Source of the DNA: Sinomicrobium soli
GTDB lineage: Bacteria > Bacteroidota > Bacteroidia > Flavobacteriales > Flavobacteriaceae
Reading direction: 5' to 3'
Length of the DNA stretch: 64,000 bases
Assembly: GCF_003285545.1 (NCBI RefSeq)
Contig: NZ_QLNV01000006.1
Coordinates: 62,001 to 126,000, forward strand
This document shows, in pieces, positions 54,474 through 62,988 of this stretch. Below the pieces are notes generated by a model that was not told the DNA's origin, did no database searches, and worked only from the letters and a program-made list of their open reading frames with translations. The first letter of the stretch is position 1. Each line of letters starts with the position of its first letter. The position numbers were made by a program, and so were the translations under genes.

Positions 54474-54980
54474 CTACTGATTTTTTAAGGTTAATAAAAG
54501 TTCGTCCAAATTTCCAAGCGCCATTGTAAATCCGTCTTTAAAGCCCATTTCAATCATCTGCTCAATGTCTTCCAATTTGTCGTGCTTTAAGGTAATGTTG
54601 ACCCGTGTGATACCGTTATTTTCCGTAAAATTATTGGTCCATAACGAACGTGGTTTTATGGTATTTTCCATTCCGTTTTCATCGCAAAAAGCATCTAACC
54701 AGGATAGCAATATATTGGTTTCAATAGCTTTGTAGTCTGCTTTGCACCACATTTTTTCATCTTGCGGACTGACCATTGCGTAAAGCCACATTCCGTCAAC
54801 TCTCAAATCCAATTGTTTGGTTTCGATGTGATAAGGTTTCGGCGCCCACCATTGGTCTAATAACTCGGCTGTTGTCCATGCCTGCCAAACCAGTTCGGGG
54901 TTTGCATTAAATTCACGAGTGATGTGAATGGTGCTGGTTTCTTTGTTGACGGTAAAGTCGAATAATAATATCGGTTTCAT
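54474..54980 (-). CDS. AHSA1/SRPBCC-family protein, copy B
   Basis: A 168-residue protein of the AHSA1 (Bet v1-like, START-fold) family: ITREFNANPELVWQAWTTAELLDQWW near the N-terminus, the beta-strand LDLRVDGMWLYAMVSPQ, and the C-terminal helix EQMIEMGFKDGFTMALGNLDELL. These small proteins bind hydrophobic ligands in a cavity; the ligand is unknown. The first 40 residues are nearly identical to copy A immediately upstream, whereas the rest is far more divergent. Confidence 0.85.
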   Translation of the reverse strand: MKPILLFDFTVNKETSTIHITREFNANPELVWQAWTTAELLDQWWAPKPYHIETKQLDLRVDGMWLYAMVSPQDEKMWCKADYKAIETNILLSWLDAFCDENGMENTIKPRSLWTNNFTENNGITRVNITLKHDKLEDIEQMIEMGFKDGFTMALGNLDELLLTLKNQ

Positions 54981-55073
54981 ATTTTTATTGTTTTATTTTT
55001 TAATTGCCATGAAGACACTAAGTTTTTTCGTTGTGCCTTCGTTTTTTTGTGGTTTTTCTAATTGTTGCAATTG

Positions 55074-55577
55074 TTATTTTATCAAGGTCGATAATAATTC
55101 GTCCAACTGTAAGAAATCTATCGTCATTCCCTGTTCAAATCCCGTTTCGATAATTTTTTCGAGGTCGGCAAGCGTATCGAATGTGAGCAACATCTCTACC
55201 TGCGTTTTGTTTTCTTTCGAGATAAAACTGTTTTCCCATAGATTTTGGGGAAATGCAAGATTCATCGTTCCGTTTTCATCGCAAAACCCGTCTTTTGATG
55301 TAAAAGATTTTTCTTGCACGATAGTGATATAATCTAATCTGTTCCAATGCTTTTCTCCTTCGGGGCTAACCATCGCATACAGCCAATGTCCGCCTTCCCG
55401 AAAATCCATTGTTTTGGTTTCGGCTCTCCACGGTTGTGGTCCCCACCATTGGTCGAGCAACTCGGCTGTTGTCCACGCCTGCCAAACCAATTCGAGGTTT
55501 GCGTTAAATTCACGAGTGATGTGAATGGTGCTGGTTTCTTTGTTGACGGTGAAGTCGAATAATAATGTCGTTTTCAT
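55074..55577 (-). CDS. AHSA1/SRPBCC-family protein, copy A
   Basis: A 167-residue AHSA1-family protein (start at 55577, MKTTLLFDFTVNKETS, matching copy B; a longer frame upstream is not used). Motifs as in copy B: ITREFNANLELVWQAWTT, LLDQWWGPQPW, FREGGHWLYAMVSPEGEK and TGFEQGMTIDFLQLDELL. It lies about 90 nt upstream of copy B and 4 nt after the RibD-like gene. Ligand unknown. Confidence 0.85.
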   Translation of the reverse strand: MKTTLLFDFTVNKETSTIHITREFNANLELVWQAWTTAELLDQWWGPQPWRAETKTMDFREGGHWLYAMVSPEGEKHWNRLDYITIVQEKSFTSKDGFCDENGTMNLAFPQNLWENSFISKENKTQVEMLLTFDTLADLEKIIETGFEQGMTIDFLQLDELLSTLIK

Positions 55578-55581
55578 AGTT

Positions 55582-56139
55582 TTAAGATTTATAGTGAAGC
55601 AATACCGTTCCACAATCAAAAGCGTGAGATTTTATAAGCGTTAACGGCATCGCATCTTTAACCGATTGAAAGATGGTTAAACCTTTACCGAAACAAAGAG
55701 GGCTTAGCAGAAAATAAAACTCGTCCACTAAAGCATTACCTATTAATGAAGCAGCAAGTGTCGCTCCTCCATAAACCAGCATATCTTTTCCATTGGCTGC
55801 TTTAAGTTTATTGATTTCCTCGTTGACATTTCCGCTAATTATTGAGGTGTTATTCCATTGATGTTGGGTAATGGTATTTGAAAAAACCACTTTTGGAGTT
55901 TCTGAAATTCGTTTTCCGAGTGCAAATTCAGGATGTTCGGGGTTTGTGGCTACGCCGTCCCAAAAATCAATAAATTCGTGAGCGGTGTATTGTCCGAGCA
56001 GAATCGTATCTACATTTTCAAGATTCTCCACACAGAATTTTATCACTTTATTGTCCCAAACAAAAGTTGTAGTACCTTGCTCTACGGTTACATAACCATC
56101 AAGAGAAATATGCATCTGAAGTTTTAGATTTCTCATCAT
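55582..56139 (-). CDS. RibD C-terminal/dihydrofolate reductase-like protein
   Basis: A 185-residue protein of the RibD_C/DHFR-fold family: LKLQMHISLDGYV at the start, DTILLGQYTAHEF, VVFSNTITQHQW and the nucleotide-binding-like DMLVYGGATLAASLI, then LVDEFYFLLSPLCFGKG. It should bind NADPH or a similar cofactor and reduce an unknown substrate; stand-alone members are not part of riboflavin synthesis. Its start overlaps the previous gene's stop by 4 nt, showing tight coupling within the ArsR-led operon. Confidence 0.85.
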   Translation of the reverse strand: MMRNLKLQMHISLDGYVTVEQGTTTFVWDNKVIKFCVENLENVDTILLGQYTAHEFIDFWDGVATNPEHPEFALGKRISETPKVVFSNTITQHQWNNTSIISGNVNEEINKLKAANGKDMLVYGGATLAASLIGNALVDEFYFLLSPLCFGKGLTIFQSVKDAMPLTLIKSHAFDCGTVLLHYKS

Positions 56140-56582
56140 TTTTGTTTTTTTAACTGTTCAAGATATTTTTCAAGCCGTTCAAAGTTTTGTTTTTGCCCTT
56201 CCTTGGCATTAAATACATTAATAACAGTTTCCAGCATTTCTTCGGTATCGAATAATGAACTCCACGTAATCTCTGTTTCGTTTTCTTTAGCTTCAAACAA
56301 AATTGTTGCTATAAAATGCGGATTATAATGTTCAAACACGATTTTCTTCAACGGAATAATTTCTTTGAAAACACTCCTGTTCGGGTAATCCTTTCCGTTG
56401 GAATGATTGTGCAATGTCAGTTTCCATACACCACCTTCACGGAAATCCATTGAATGAATAGTGGTGCTGTGGTTTTTAGGTCCCCACCATTGTACGATGT
56501 ATTCGGGTTCTGTCCACACTTTCCAAACAAGATCAATCGATGCTTTCAGCGTTCTGGTCATTTTGAGTTCTCTGTTTCCCAT
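56136..56582 (-). CDS. AHSA1/SRPBCC-family protein
   Basis: A 148-residue AHSA1-family protein: MTRTLKASIDLVWKVWTEPEYIVQWWGPK at the N-terminus, MDFREGGVWKLTLH, KKIVFEHYNPHF and a C-terminal helix. It is the second gene of the operon, 3 nt downstream of the ArsR regulator. ArsR-AHSA1 pairs of this kind are widespread; the AHSA1 partner is sometimes thought to bind the inducing compound or to work on it. Confidence 0.88.
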   Translation of the reverse strand: MGNRELKMTRTLKASIDLVWKVWTEPEYIVQWWGPKNHSTTIHSMDFREGGVWKLTLHNHSNGKDYPNRSVFKEIIPLKKIVFEHYNPHFIATILFEAKENETEITWSSLFDTEEMLETVINVFNAKEGQKQNFERLEKYLEQLKKQK

Positions 56583-56585
56583 AGC

Positions 56586-56900
56586 TTACTTCTTTTGCAT
56601 TTTTGCCAATAACTTATCGAGATTGTCAAAACGGTCTTCCCATATTTTGCGGAATTGTTCTAACCATTTATCTATTTCCTTCATTTTGTCAATTTCAAGT
56701 GCGTAATAGATTTCCCTGCCTTGCTGTTCGGCTTTTACGACCTTACATTCCTGCAAAATCCGCAGGTGCTTGGAAACCGCTTGCCGTGTGGTATCAAAAT
56801 GTTCGGCAAGTGCATTGGGAGTCATTGCCTGTAATGCGATCAATGCAATAATGGATCTTCTTGTCGGGTCGGCGATTGCCTGGAATATGTCTCTTCTCAT
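56586..56900 (-). CDS. ArsR-family transcriptional regulator
   Basis: A 104-residue winged-helix protein: MRRDIFQAIADPTRRSIIALIA, the recognition helix in TRQAVSKHLRILQECKVV and the wing GREIYYALE. No metal-binding cysteine pair (CxC) is present, so it is likely a non-metal-sensing member of the kind that accompanies AHSA1 genes. It heads the operon and should bind the large inverted repeat just upstream (56921-56961), repressing its own operon. Confidence 0.92.
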   Translation of the reverse strand: MRRDIFQAIADPTRRSIIALIALQAMTPNALAEHFDTTRQAVSKHLRILQECKVVKAEQQGREIYYALEIDKMKEIDKWLEQFRKIWEDRFDNLDKLLAKMQKK

Positions 56901-56920
56901 TTTATTTTATTGAAAATAAT

Positions 56921-56961
56921 GAAACCAATTGGTTGCTAATATAGCGCAACTAATTGGTTTC
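56921..56961. promoter_or_regulatory. ArsR operator overlapping the operon promoter
   Basis: A 16-bp inverted repeat with one mismatch: GAAACCAATTGGTTGC (56921-56936), 9-bp spacer, GCAACTAATTGGTTTC (56946-56961). On the minus strand a TTG (56965-56963) and TATATTAG (56943-56936), separated by 19 nt, form a promoter in which the operator covers the spacer and -7 box. It lies 20 nt before the ArsR start codon. Confidence 0.8.
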
Positions 56962-57259
56962 TCAAATTTTTTTCCATATTATTTCGGTGAGATGGTATAT
57001 TCCATCAGTACAATTATTTCAACTTGTGGTAAATATTTTCAATTTGCTTTCCGTGTCTGTTGGCGTGTTCCATCATTAATGGCAACCTTTCATACCTTGT
57101 CAGTCCCTCTGGTGAAGGTGCAAATTACAGTTCCGATAAATTTATTGGCTTTATAAATTATTTAACTTGTCATATGGCAATTAATCCGGATGACTGCCAA
57201 TGGTTTGGCTATGAGCAGATGAGGTTAAAAATTACTTTCCTGCGCCGGGACGAAGGATA
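56962..57259. other. Intergenic boundary of the AT-rich island
   Basis: About 300 bases with short frames on the plus strand but no recognisable domain. Composition changes from the AT-rich island to the GC-richer downstream operon near 57230. No tRNA, att-like direct repeat or integrase was found by eye. Confidence 0.45.
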
Positions 57260-58759
57260 TCATGGGGCAATATCCAGTGCCCTCCTCAGTTCTTCGGGGA
57301 AGGAATCGGCGTGTATTTCCCAGATCACGGGGAGCAGGAAATAGGTGGCCAGGGTGATGATGATGATAGACAGGATATTCAGCGAGACTCCCGTTTTTAT
57401 CATGTCGGGTATCCGCAGGTGCCCCGAACCGAAAACAATGGCATTGGGAGGGGTGGCCACGGGCAGCATGAAGGCACAGGAGGCCGCCATGGTCACGGCG
57501 ATCATCATGACGAACGGGTGCAGGTCCAGCGAGAGCGCCATAGGGGCGAGTATGGGCAGTAACATGGCCGTGGTGGCCATATTTGAGGTCACTTCGGTAA
57601 GGAAGTTGACCGCGGTCACCAGGATAAGCAGCAACAGCCAGAATGGCAGGTTGTGAAACTGGGTGAGGTGCCCGGCGATCCAGTTGGCCAGTTCCGTTTG
57701 TGAAAATCCTTCGGCAAGGGCCATTCCGCCCCCGAAGAGCAGGATGATCCCCCACGGCAGTTTAACGGCTTCTTTCCAGGTGAGCAGGCTGCGCTTTTCA
57801 TTCTTTGCCGGGATGAGGAAAAGGGATACGCCTGCAACCATCGCAATCACCGTATCGTCCAGCCCGGGAATGACCTTTTGGACAGGGGAGCGCAGTATCC
57901 ATGCCAGCGCGGTGATGCTGAATACTGCGAGAACGGCTTTCTCTTCGTAGCTGATCTTTCCCAGTTTGTGTTTCATCCTGACGATCTCTTCCCTGCCGCC
58001 GGGGAAAGATACGCCCCTGAAATCAAAGGCATACCGCGTCAGGTATTTCCAGCAAATGACCAGTAGCAGTACCGAAATGGGAAATCCGAATTTGGCCCAT
58101 TCGAAAAAGCCCAGTTTAAAATGGAACAGTTTTTCCAGTATTCCCGCCAGCACAAGGTTGGGAGGGGTGCCGATCAGGGTAGCTATACCTCCTATGGAAC
58201 AACTGTAGGCTATTCCCAGCATCAGTGCCTTGCCGAACTTTGAAGAATACTCCGGTTTATCTGTGGGGAACTGGTCTATGATGGCCATGCCGATAGGCAG
58301 CATCATTACCGAGGTGGCAGTATTGGATATCCACATCGACAGGAAGGCGCTGGCTACCATAAACCCGAGGATGATCCGGGTGAGTTTTGTGCCGATCAGC
58401 GCTATGATATTCAGGGCTATGCGGCGGTGGAGGTTCCACCGTTCAATGGCGATGGCGAGCATAAACCCGCCCATATACAGAAAGATGTATTTATGCCCGA
58501 AGGAAGCCGTCGTATCTCCGATAGGCAGGGCGCCGGTAAGCGGGAACAACACTATGGGCAACAGTGCCGTAACGGCTATGGGAACAGCCTCGGTAACCCA
58601 CCAGGCCGCCATCCATACGGCGATGCAGAGTACGTGGAATGCCTCCTGCGACATGGTCTCCGGTTTGCCGATGACCTCCAGCAGGAGGAACAGGAAAGGC
58701 CCCAGGAATTTGACAAAAGCCTTTTTGGCAGAGGAACCGTTTAAGCTGAATATTTTCAT
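57260..58759 (-). CDS. SLC13/DASS-family dicarboxylate transporter
   Basis: A 499-residue inner-membrane permease with 11-12 hydrophobic helices. Both SNT-type motifs of the family are present: ISNTATSVMMLPIG (about 139-152) and TSNMATTAMLLPIL (about 385-398), which in VcINDY bind Na+ and the dicarboxylate. Expected to import succinate, malate, fumarate, aspartate-derived or similar C4 anions with Na+. It follows the OprP-type porin gene and ends the operon. Substrate specificity is not readable. Confidence 0.92.
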   Translation of the reverse strand: MKIFSLNGSSAKKAFVKFLGPFLFLLLEVIGKPETMSQEAFHVLCIAVWMAAWWVTEAVPIAVTALLPIVLFPLTGALPIGDTTASFGHKYIFLYMGGFMLAIAIERWNLHRRIALNIIALIGTKLTRIILGFMVASAFLSMWISNTATSVMMLPIGMAIIDQFPTDKPEYSSKFGKALMLGIAYSCSIGGIATLIGTPPNLVLAGILEKLFHFKLGFFEWAKFGFPISVLLLVICWKYLTRYAFDFRGVSFPGGREEIVRMKHKLGKISYEEKAVLAVFSITALAWILRSPVQKVIPGLDDTVIAMVAGVSLFLIPAKNEKRSLLTWKEAVKLPWGIILLFGGGMALAEGFSQTELANWIAGHLTQFHNLPFWLLLLILVTAVNFLTEVTSNMATTAMLLPILAPMALSLDLHPFVMMIAVTMAASCAFMLPVATPPNAIVFGSGHLRIPDMIKTGVSLNILSIIIITLATYFLLPVIWEIHADSFPEELRRALDIAP

Positions 58760-58856
58760 TTTTCCGGTCTGGTTTTTTAACGGATATCCCGTATTAATAA
58801 TGGTGTTTTACTTCTCCTTCAAACAGAACAAGGCCATAAAAATACTTTTATCCGCA

Positions 58857-60080
58857 TTAAAAAACCAGTTGTAACAGTAATTCTCCCCTAAATTCGTCAA
58901 TACCGCCCGGATTTTCTATCCTGGAAAAACTGGTCTGCAGTTTAAAGGCATTGTTTTTAAAGTATTTTGACAGCCCTAATGTATAGGCTCTTGACTCTTG
59001 TAAGAGGGACGCCCCGTAATCGTCAAATTCCGGGAGGAGTTGTGAATATCTCAGGTCTACGGCATACCCGGACAGGGTGGCGTATCCCAGCTGGGTATTC
59101 CAGGCATCCCCTATAATGAGGTAGGAACTGATCTGTTGCGGCGCCAGCGCAAGGCTTGCGGCTTCGTTGATATAAATACCGTCGAGCCCGGTAGCCGAAG
59201 TATTGGCATATTCTCCGAGAAGAGAAAATCCCCGGTATTTTAAGAGAATGTCGGTATAGACCTTGCGATAATCGGGTAACTGAACCTTTCCTTCTTCGTC
59301 GTACAGGGCAAAATCACCATGACCCTCCCCGGTAGCATTACTGGCACCGTTGTTGTAACTGGCCGCCGCACCCACAACCATTTTCAGGGAAGATTCGTGG
59401 ATAAGGTCTGCGGTCATTCCCCTGTTTTCCTCACTGAAATAACCGAGCGGGTAAATATCGAGGCGCCCTCCGTATTTCAATCCGCCTTTGTCCGTATCCC
59501 TGGAATCCGAACCGAAGGAATTCCTCCCGTCGCCGGAAGTTACGGCCACCTGCGGAACGATCGCCGTCCTGCCCCACTGAAACCTGCCCTCGGCATACAG
59601 CCCGAATTCACGCCCGGTGTCGCTGAATACAGTACTGACCATACTTCGTTCCGTAAACTGCATCACGTCTTCGTCATATGTCATCTCCCGGCTGTTGGTA
59701 AAGGTACGCCTTTGCCCGAAAGTGATCTGAATACCGGAGGTGGGGTGATAGGCCACCCAGGCATCCAGAAGGGGATCGTCCAGGCTGAAATCGGTCTGGA
59801 TAAAAAAGCTGACTTTTTCCTTAAGTGCTTTTCCGGAAATATTAAAATAGGACCTTCGGGACCGGAACCTGTTTTCGGCCTTCTCATCTTTTATTTTGGA
59901 ATAGGTGTAGGACGGTTGTATAAAACCTCCTATTTTAAATTGGTAGTTACCGTTGTCGAAAGAAAACCGTAATCCTTTTCCCAACTCAAAATCGGCCTTG
60001 TTGGTATTTATTTTTTCTTCCTGTGCCAGGATAACCTGTGCGGATAGAAAAAGAGCTGTAAAAACAAATATTTTTTTCAT
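58857..60080 (-). CDS. OprP/OprO-family porin, copy 2
   Basis: A 407-residue outer-membrane porin; the start at 60080 begins a signal peptide (MKKIFVFTALFLSAQVILAQ), with a frame extension upstream ignored. It has the pattern of phosphate-selective porins of the OprP/OprO family: NYQFKIGGFIQPSYTYSK, RRSYFNISGKALKEKVSFFIQ and ITFGQRRTFTNSREM, and it ends in a beta-strand LLLQLVF with a terminal Phe. It is related in layout to the porin at 61662. The two flank the M14 carboxypeptidase, so they probably pass peptides or amino acids rather than phosphate. Confidence 0.85.
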   Translation of the reverse strand: MKKIFVFTALFLSAQVILAQEEKINTNKADFELGKGLRFSFDNGNYQFKIGGFIQPSYTYSKIKDEKAENRFRSRRSYFNISGKALKEKVSFFIQTDFSLDDPLLDAWVAYHPTSGIQITFGQRRTFTNSREMTYDEDVMQFTERSMVSTVFSDTGREFGLYAEGRFQWGRTAIVPQVAVTSGDGRNSFGSDSRDTDKGGLKYGGRLDIYPLGYFSEENRGMTADLIHESSLKMVVGAAASYNNGASNATGEGHGDFALYDEEGKVQLPDYRKVYTDILLKYRGFSLLGEYANTSATGLDGIYINEAASLALAPQQISSYLIIGDAWNTQLGYATLSGYAVDLRYSQLLPEFDDYGASLLQESRAYTLGLSKYFKNNAFKLQTSFSRIENPGGIDEFRGELLLQLVF

Positions 60081-60099
60081 CTTATGTCGTGTTGGCTCG

Positions 60100-61650
60100 T
60101 TATGGTTTGATGTTACTGTTATACCTGTAAACCGGCAATTCCTCACCCTTTCCGGCAGGGATCAGGTTGTACGATACAAAGCTGTTGGAAGCTTCGGGTT
60201 CCAGGGTTTCTACGGCTAATCCTATATTCTTCTGGTCTGTGTATACAAAGAAGCTTCCTTCCGGCAGTGTTATGGTTTTCGGGAACAGGCGGGTTTTTAC
60301 GGTCTGGCGGCGGGTCCCTTCGTATTTTTGTGCAGCCCTGTAATATTCCGTGATGTGATAGGCTTCCACGGAAACTTCTTTTGCCTTGTCCGATATTTCA
60401 ACTTCAACCCCGAGCACCCGTAATTTTTCCACTATTTTTTCCTGTGATGGTAACAGGATATAAGCCCTGGGCAACGGCCGGTCCAGCAGGGGAGAAGATT
60501 GCAGGGCATCGCGGAGTATGACGGTCTCTTCTGTCTTTTTTTCCGTATGAAGGTCTATAAAAGCAAGGGGGCTGCGCGAAACCGTCCTTTTTGATTTTAT
60601 AACCGCCCGGCCCTCCTTCCGTTGCAAGACGCTCGCCGCGAGTACTTCCCTGACGGCGTTACCGTTTTCCGCAGCGGTTTTTATATAAGACAGCGCAATG
60701 AGGAAAGTGGTCATGGTACGGCGTTTGAACGAAGTACGTCCCAGTCCGATGCCCCTGACTTCCACCAGGGTGGAAATACAATTTGCCAGCGCATACGAGG
60801 TGGCACTCGACCGGGCATTGACAGACCCCTGGTTGAACACGGTGTACCCCTGGTAGTCCGAAGACGTAAAATAAGCATGAGTGGTGAGCCCTTTTTCCCG
60901 GAGCAGTGTTTCGGTACCTTTTACAAAGGTATGCTCCGTATATTTCCTGAGGGGTTCCGGAACATTGAGATTACCGCTGTAGAGGAACATCACATCATAG
61001 GCATTGGTAAGCCCGAAGGTGCCCATCTGAAGGTAATCTCTCCGGTAGGGCCTGAATTCGTGAAAATCGAGGGCCACCTGTGCATTGAAATCAGTAAATG
61101 CCTGTTTCAGCACCACACTTTCCGGGACCATGAGCTTGGTCTGGTCCCTGTTGAGGTCCAGTCCGTTGGCAGCAGGTCGCAATTGCCTGTTCGAGCCGTC
61201 TATATTGGCCATGGGGATAATCCCTATTTCCACCCGGTCGAGTAGAGCTGTGTATTCCGGGTTTTCGAGCAGTTGTCCGATAAGGAATAAAACCCCTTCC
61301 GTACTTGCAGGCTCGTTGCCGTGTATCCCGGCCTGTATCCATACCCTGGTCTTTTCCTCCTTACTGTCCGGGTTGCTGATGAGGAGCAGGGGAATGGGGT
61401 GTCCTTTCTGACTTTTCCCGATATAAGATAAATGTATGATTTTTTGATGTTGCTTTACCAGGGGGGCCAGGAAAGACATCATCTCCTTATAATTCGTAAA
61501 ACCTCTTTTTTTCCGGAATGCAGGGGTGTGGATATCCGCTTCCATTTCGGGAAAATACCGTGCGGTGATCTTTTTGCTCTGCGGGTTAAACAGCTGTGCG
61601 GAGCAAGAGGGTCCGGTACATAGTAATATCAGAATAATGAGTTTCTTCAT
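60100..61650 (-). CDS. M14-family metallocarboxypeptidase
   Basis: A 516-residue secreted zinc carboxypeptidase (start at 61650, signal peptide ending SCSAQ). Zinc ligands are His110 and Glu113 (GIHGNEPAS) and His197 (ALDFHEFRPY), with the substrate-binding NGLDLNRD Arg motif. The candidate catalytic glutamate lies in TLVEVRGIGLGR. After the catalytic domain (about 40-320) come about 190 residues of less typical sequence. It removes C-terminal residues from peptides in the periplasm or at the surface. It lies between two porin genes, with 12- and 19-nt gaps, so it is cotranscribed. Confidence 0.88.
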   Translation of the reverse strand: MKKLIILILLCTGPSCSAQLFNPQSKKITARYFPEMEADIHTPAFRKKRGFTNYKEMMSFLAPLVKQHQKIIHLSYIGKSQKGHPIPLLLISNPDSKEEKTRVWIQAGIHGNEPASTEGVLFLIGQLLENPEYTALLDRVEIGIIPMANIDGSNRQLRPAANGLDLNRDQTKLMVPESVVLKQAFTDFNAQVALDFHEFRPYRRDYLQMGTFGLTNAYDVMFLYSGNLNVPEPLRKYTEHTFVKGTETLLREKGLTTHAYFTSSDYQGYTVFNQGSVNARSSATSYALANCISTLVEVRGIGLGRTSFKRRTMTTFLIALSYIKTAAENGNAVREVLAASVLQRKEGRAVIKSKRTVSRSPLAFIDLHTEKKTEETVILRDALQSSPLLDRPLPRAYILLPSQEKIVEKLRVLGVEVEISDKAKEVSVEAYHITEYYRAAQKYEGTRRQTVKTRLFPKTITLPEGSFFVYTDQKNIGLAVETLEPEASNSFVSYNLIPAGKGEELPVYRYNSNIKP

Positions 61651-61661
61651 GGCGTCCGAGT

Positions 61662-62972
61662 TTAAAAACCTATGGTTAATACCAGGCGTCCTATCCATTC
61701 GTTCCCCTGGATAGGATTTCCCGCGTTATCATTGGAGCCCGGTGCGGCATCGACATAGGTAAACGATGCCTGTATCTTGGCTCCGTAGTTCCTGCTCAGG
61801 TACTTGCTTACCCCGATGGTATAGTAATTCGGCCTGTTGTAAAACGTACCGTTGTTCATAAAGGAATATTTATCGGCCCTGAGATGGGTATAGCGGGCAT
61901 CTACGGAAATGAGATTGGTAAAGACGTACCCGGCCTGTATGTTGTAGCCTTCCCCGAGCATCATGCGGTTCTTTATGTAGTTGGCAACGTGCTGTTGTCC
62001 GTCTATTTCAAAACCGGAGGTTACTGAGCCGTCATTCCGTACCCTCTGGGTGATGGCTTTGCCGACCCGTGCGGAGCCCTTTACGTATTCTCCGAGCATG
62101 GAGAACCCCTGGTATTTGAACATAAAATCCACCCCGAGTTTTATATAATCCGGTAATTCTTCTTCATCCCGGTCGTTGAGATAGCGTATACTGCCGCTGT
62201 TCCTTCCGCGGCGGCTGCTCGCCCCGTCGTTATAACTGTAATTCATACCTACCACCAGTTTGGGTGTTCTCTCCCTGGCGATATCAGCTTCCCGGAACTG
62301 TCCGAAATTGGTGAACAGGCCGAATGGAAGGACATCGAGCCGCCCGCCGTATTTGAGTCCGCCGTAATCCTTATTAAAGGCATTTTGCCCGTCGCCGTTG
62401 GTTACGGCCACCGAAGGTTTCAGGTATATGCCCCCGGGTGTAACGCGATATGTTCCGTCCAGGAAGACCCCGAATTCCCTTATCGTACTGAAGACCGATG
62501 TGATCCGGCTCCGCTCGGGCAACTGCAGGGTTTGTGAATTGATATTCAGTTCCCTGTTGTCGGTAGGCGTTGATTTCTGTCCGAACGTCACAGACAGGTT
62601 GTTGTCGATGTCATACCGGATATAGGCATCGAGGAGGATGTTATTGCTGGCTTCGTCCAGGTCGGCTTCCGATGTTCCGCTGAGGTCGAACCGCAACCGG
62701 TAGCTCAGCTTTTCGTCTGCAAGGCTTCCCGAGAGTTGCATCCGCAGGCGCCGCATTCGGAAGCGGTTGTAGAGTTCGGAGTCGTTATTCCCCGTATATC
62801 TCCTGGTCTCCATATAGGGCTGAATAAATCCTTCCAGGCTCATTTTATATCCTTTTTCACCGGAAAAGTTCAGCCCTTCGCCGAAATTGTATTTGTCCAG
62901 GTATATCTGCGCCTCCCCGAAAAGAGGGACCATGAGGATGGAAATTACGAGAAGTGTTTTTATCGTTTTCAT
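61662..62972 (-). CDS. OprP/OprO-family porin, copy 1
   Basis: A 436-residue outer-membrane porin with a signal peptide (MKTIKTLLVISILMVPLFGEAQ). The N-terminal part reads YKMSLEGFIQPYMETRRY and RMRRLRMQLSGSLADEKLSYR, with FGQKSTPTDNRELN, TVTNGDGQNAF and GGRLDVLPFG further on, and it ends VLTIGF with terminal Phe. The motifs parallel the porin at 58857, consistent with paralogues. It lies 16 nt downstream of the isoaspartyl dipeptidase gene and precedes the carboxypeptidase. Confidence 0.85.
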   Translation of the reverse strand: MKTIKTLLVISILMVPLFGEAQIYLDKYNFGEGLNFSGEKGYKMSLEGFIQPYMETRRYTGNNDSELYNRFRMRRLRMQLSGSLADEKLSYRLRFDLSGTSEADLDEASNNILLDAYIRYDIDNNLSVTFGQKSTPTDNRELNINSQTLQLPERSRITSVFSTIREFGVFLDGTYRVTPGGIYLKPSVAVTNGDGQNAFNKDYGGLKYGGRLDVLPFGLFTNFGQFREADIARERTPKLVVGMNYSYNDGASSRRGRNSGSIRYLNDRDEEELPDYIKLGVDFMFKYQGFSMLGEYVKGSARVGKAITQRVRNDGSVTSGFEIDGQQHVANYIKNRMMLGEGYNIQAGYVFTNLISVDARYTHLRADKYSFMNNGTFYNRPNYYTIGVSKYLSRNYGAKIQASFTYVDAAPGSNDNAGNPIQGNEWIGRLVLTIGF

Positions 62973-62988
62973 GGATGGTGGTGTTTAA

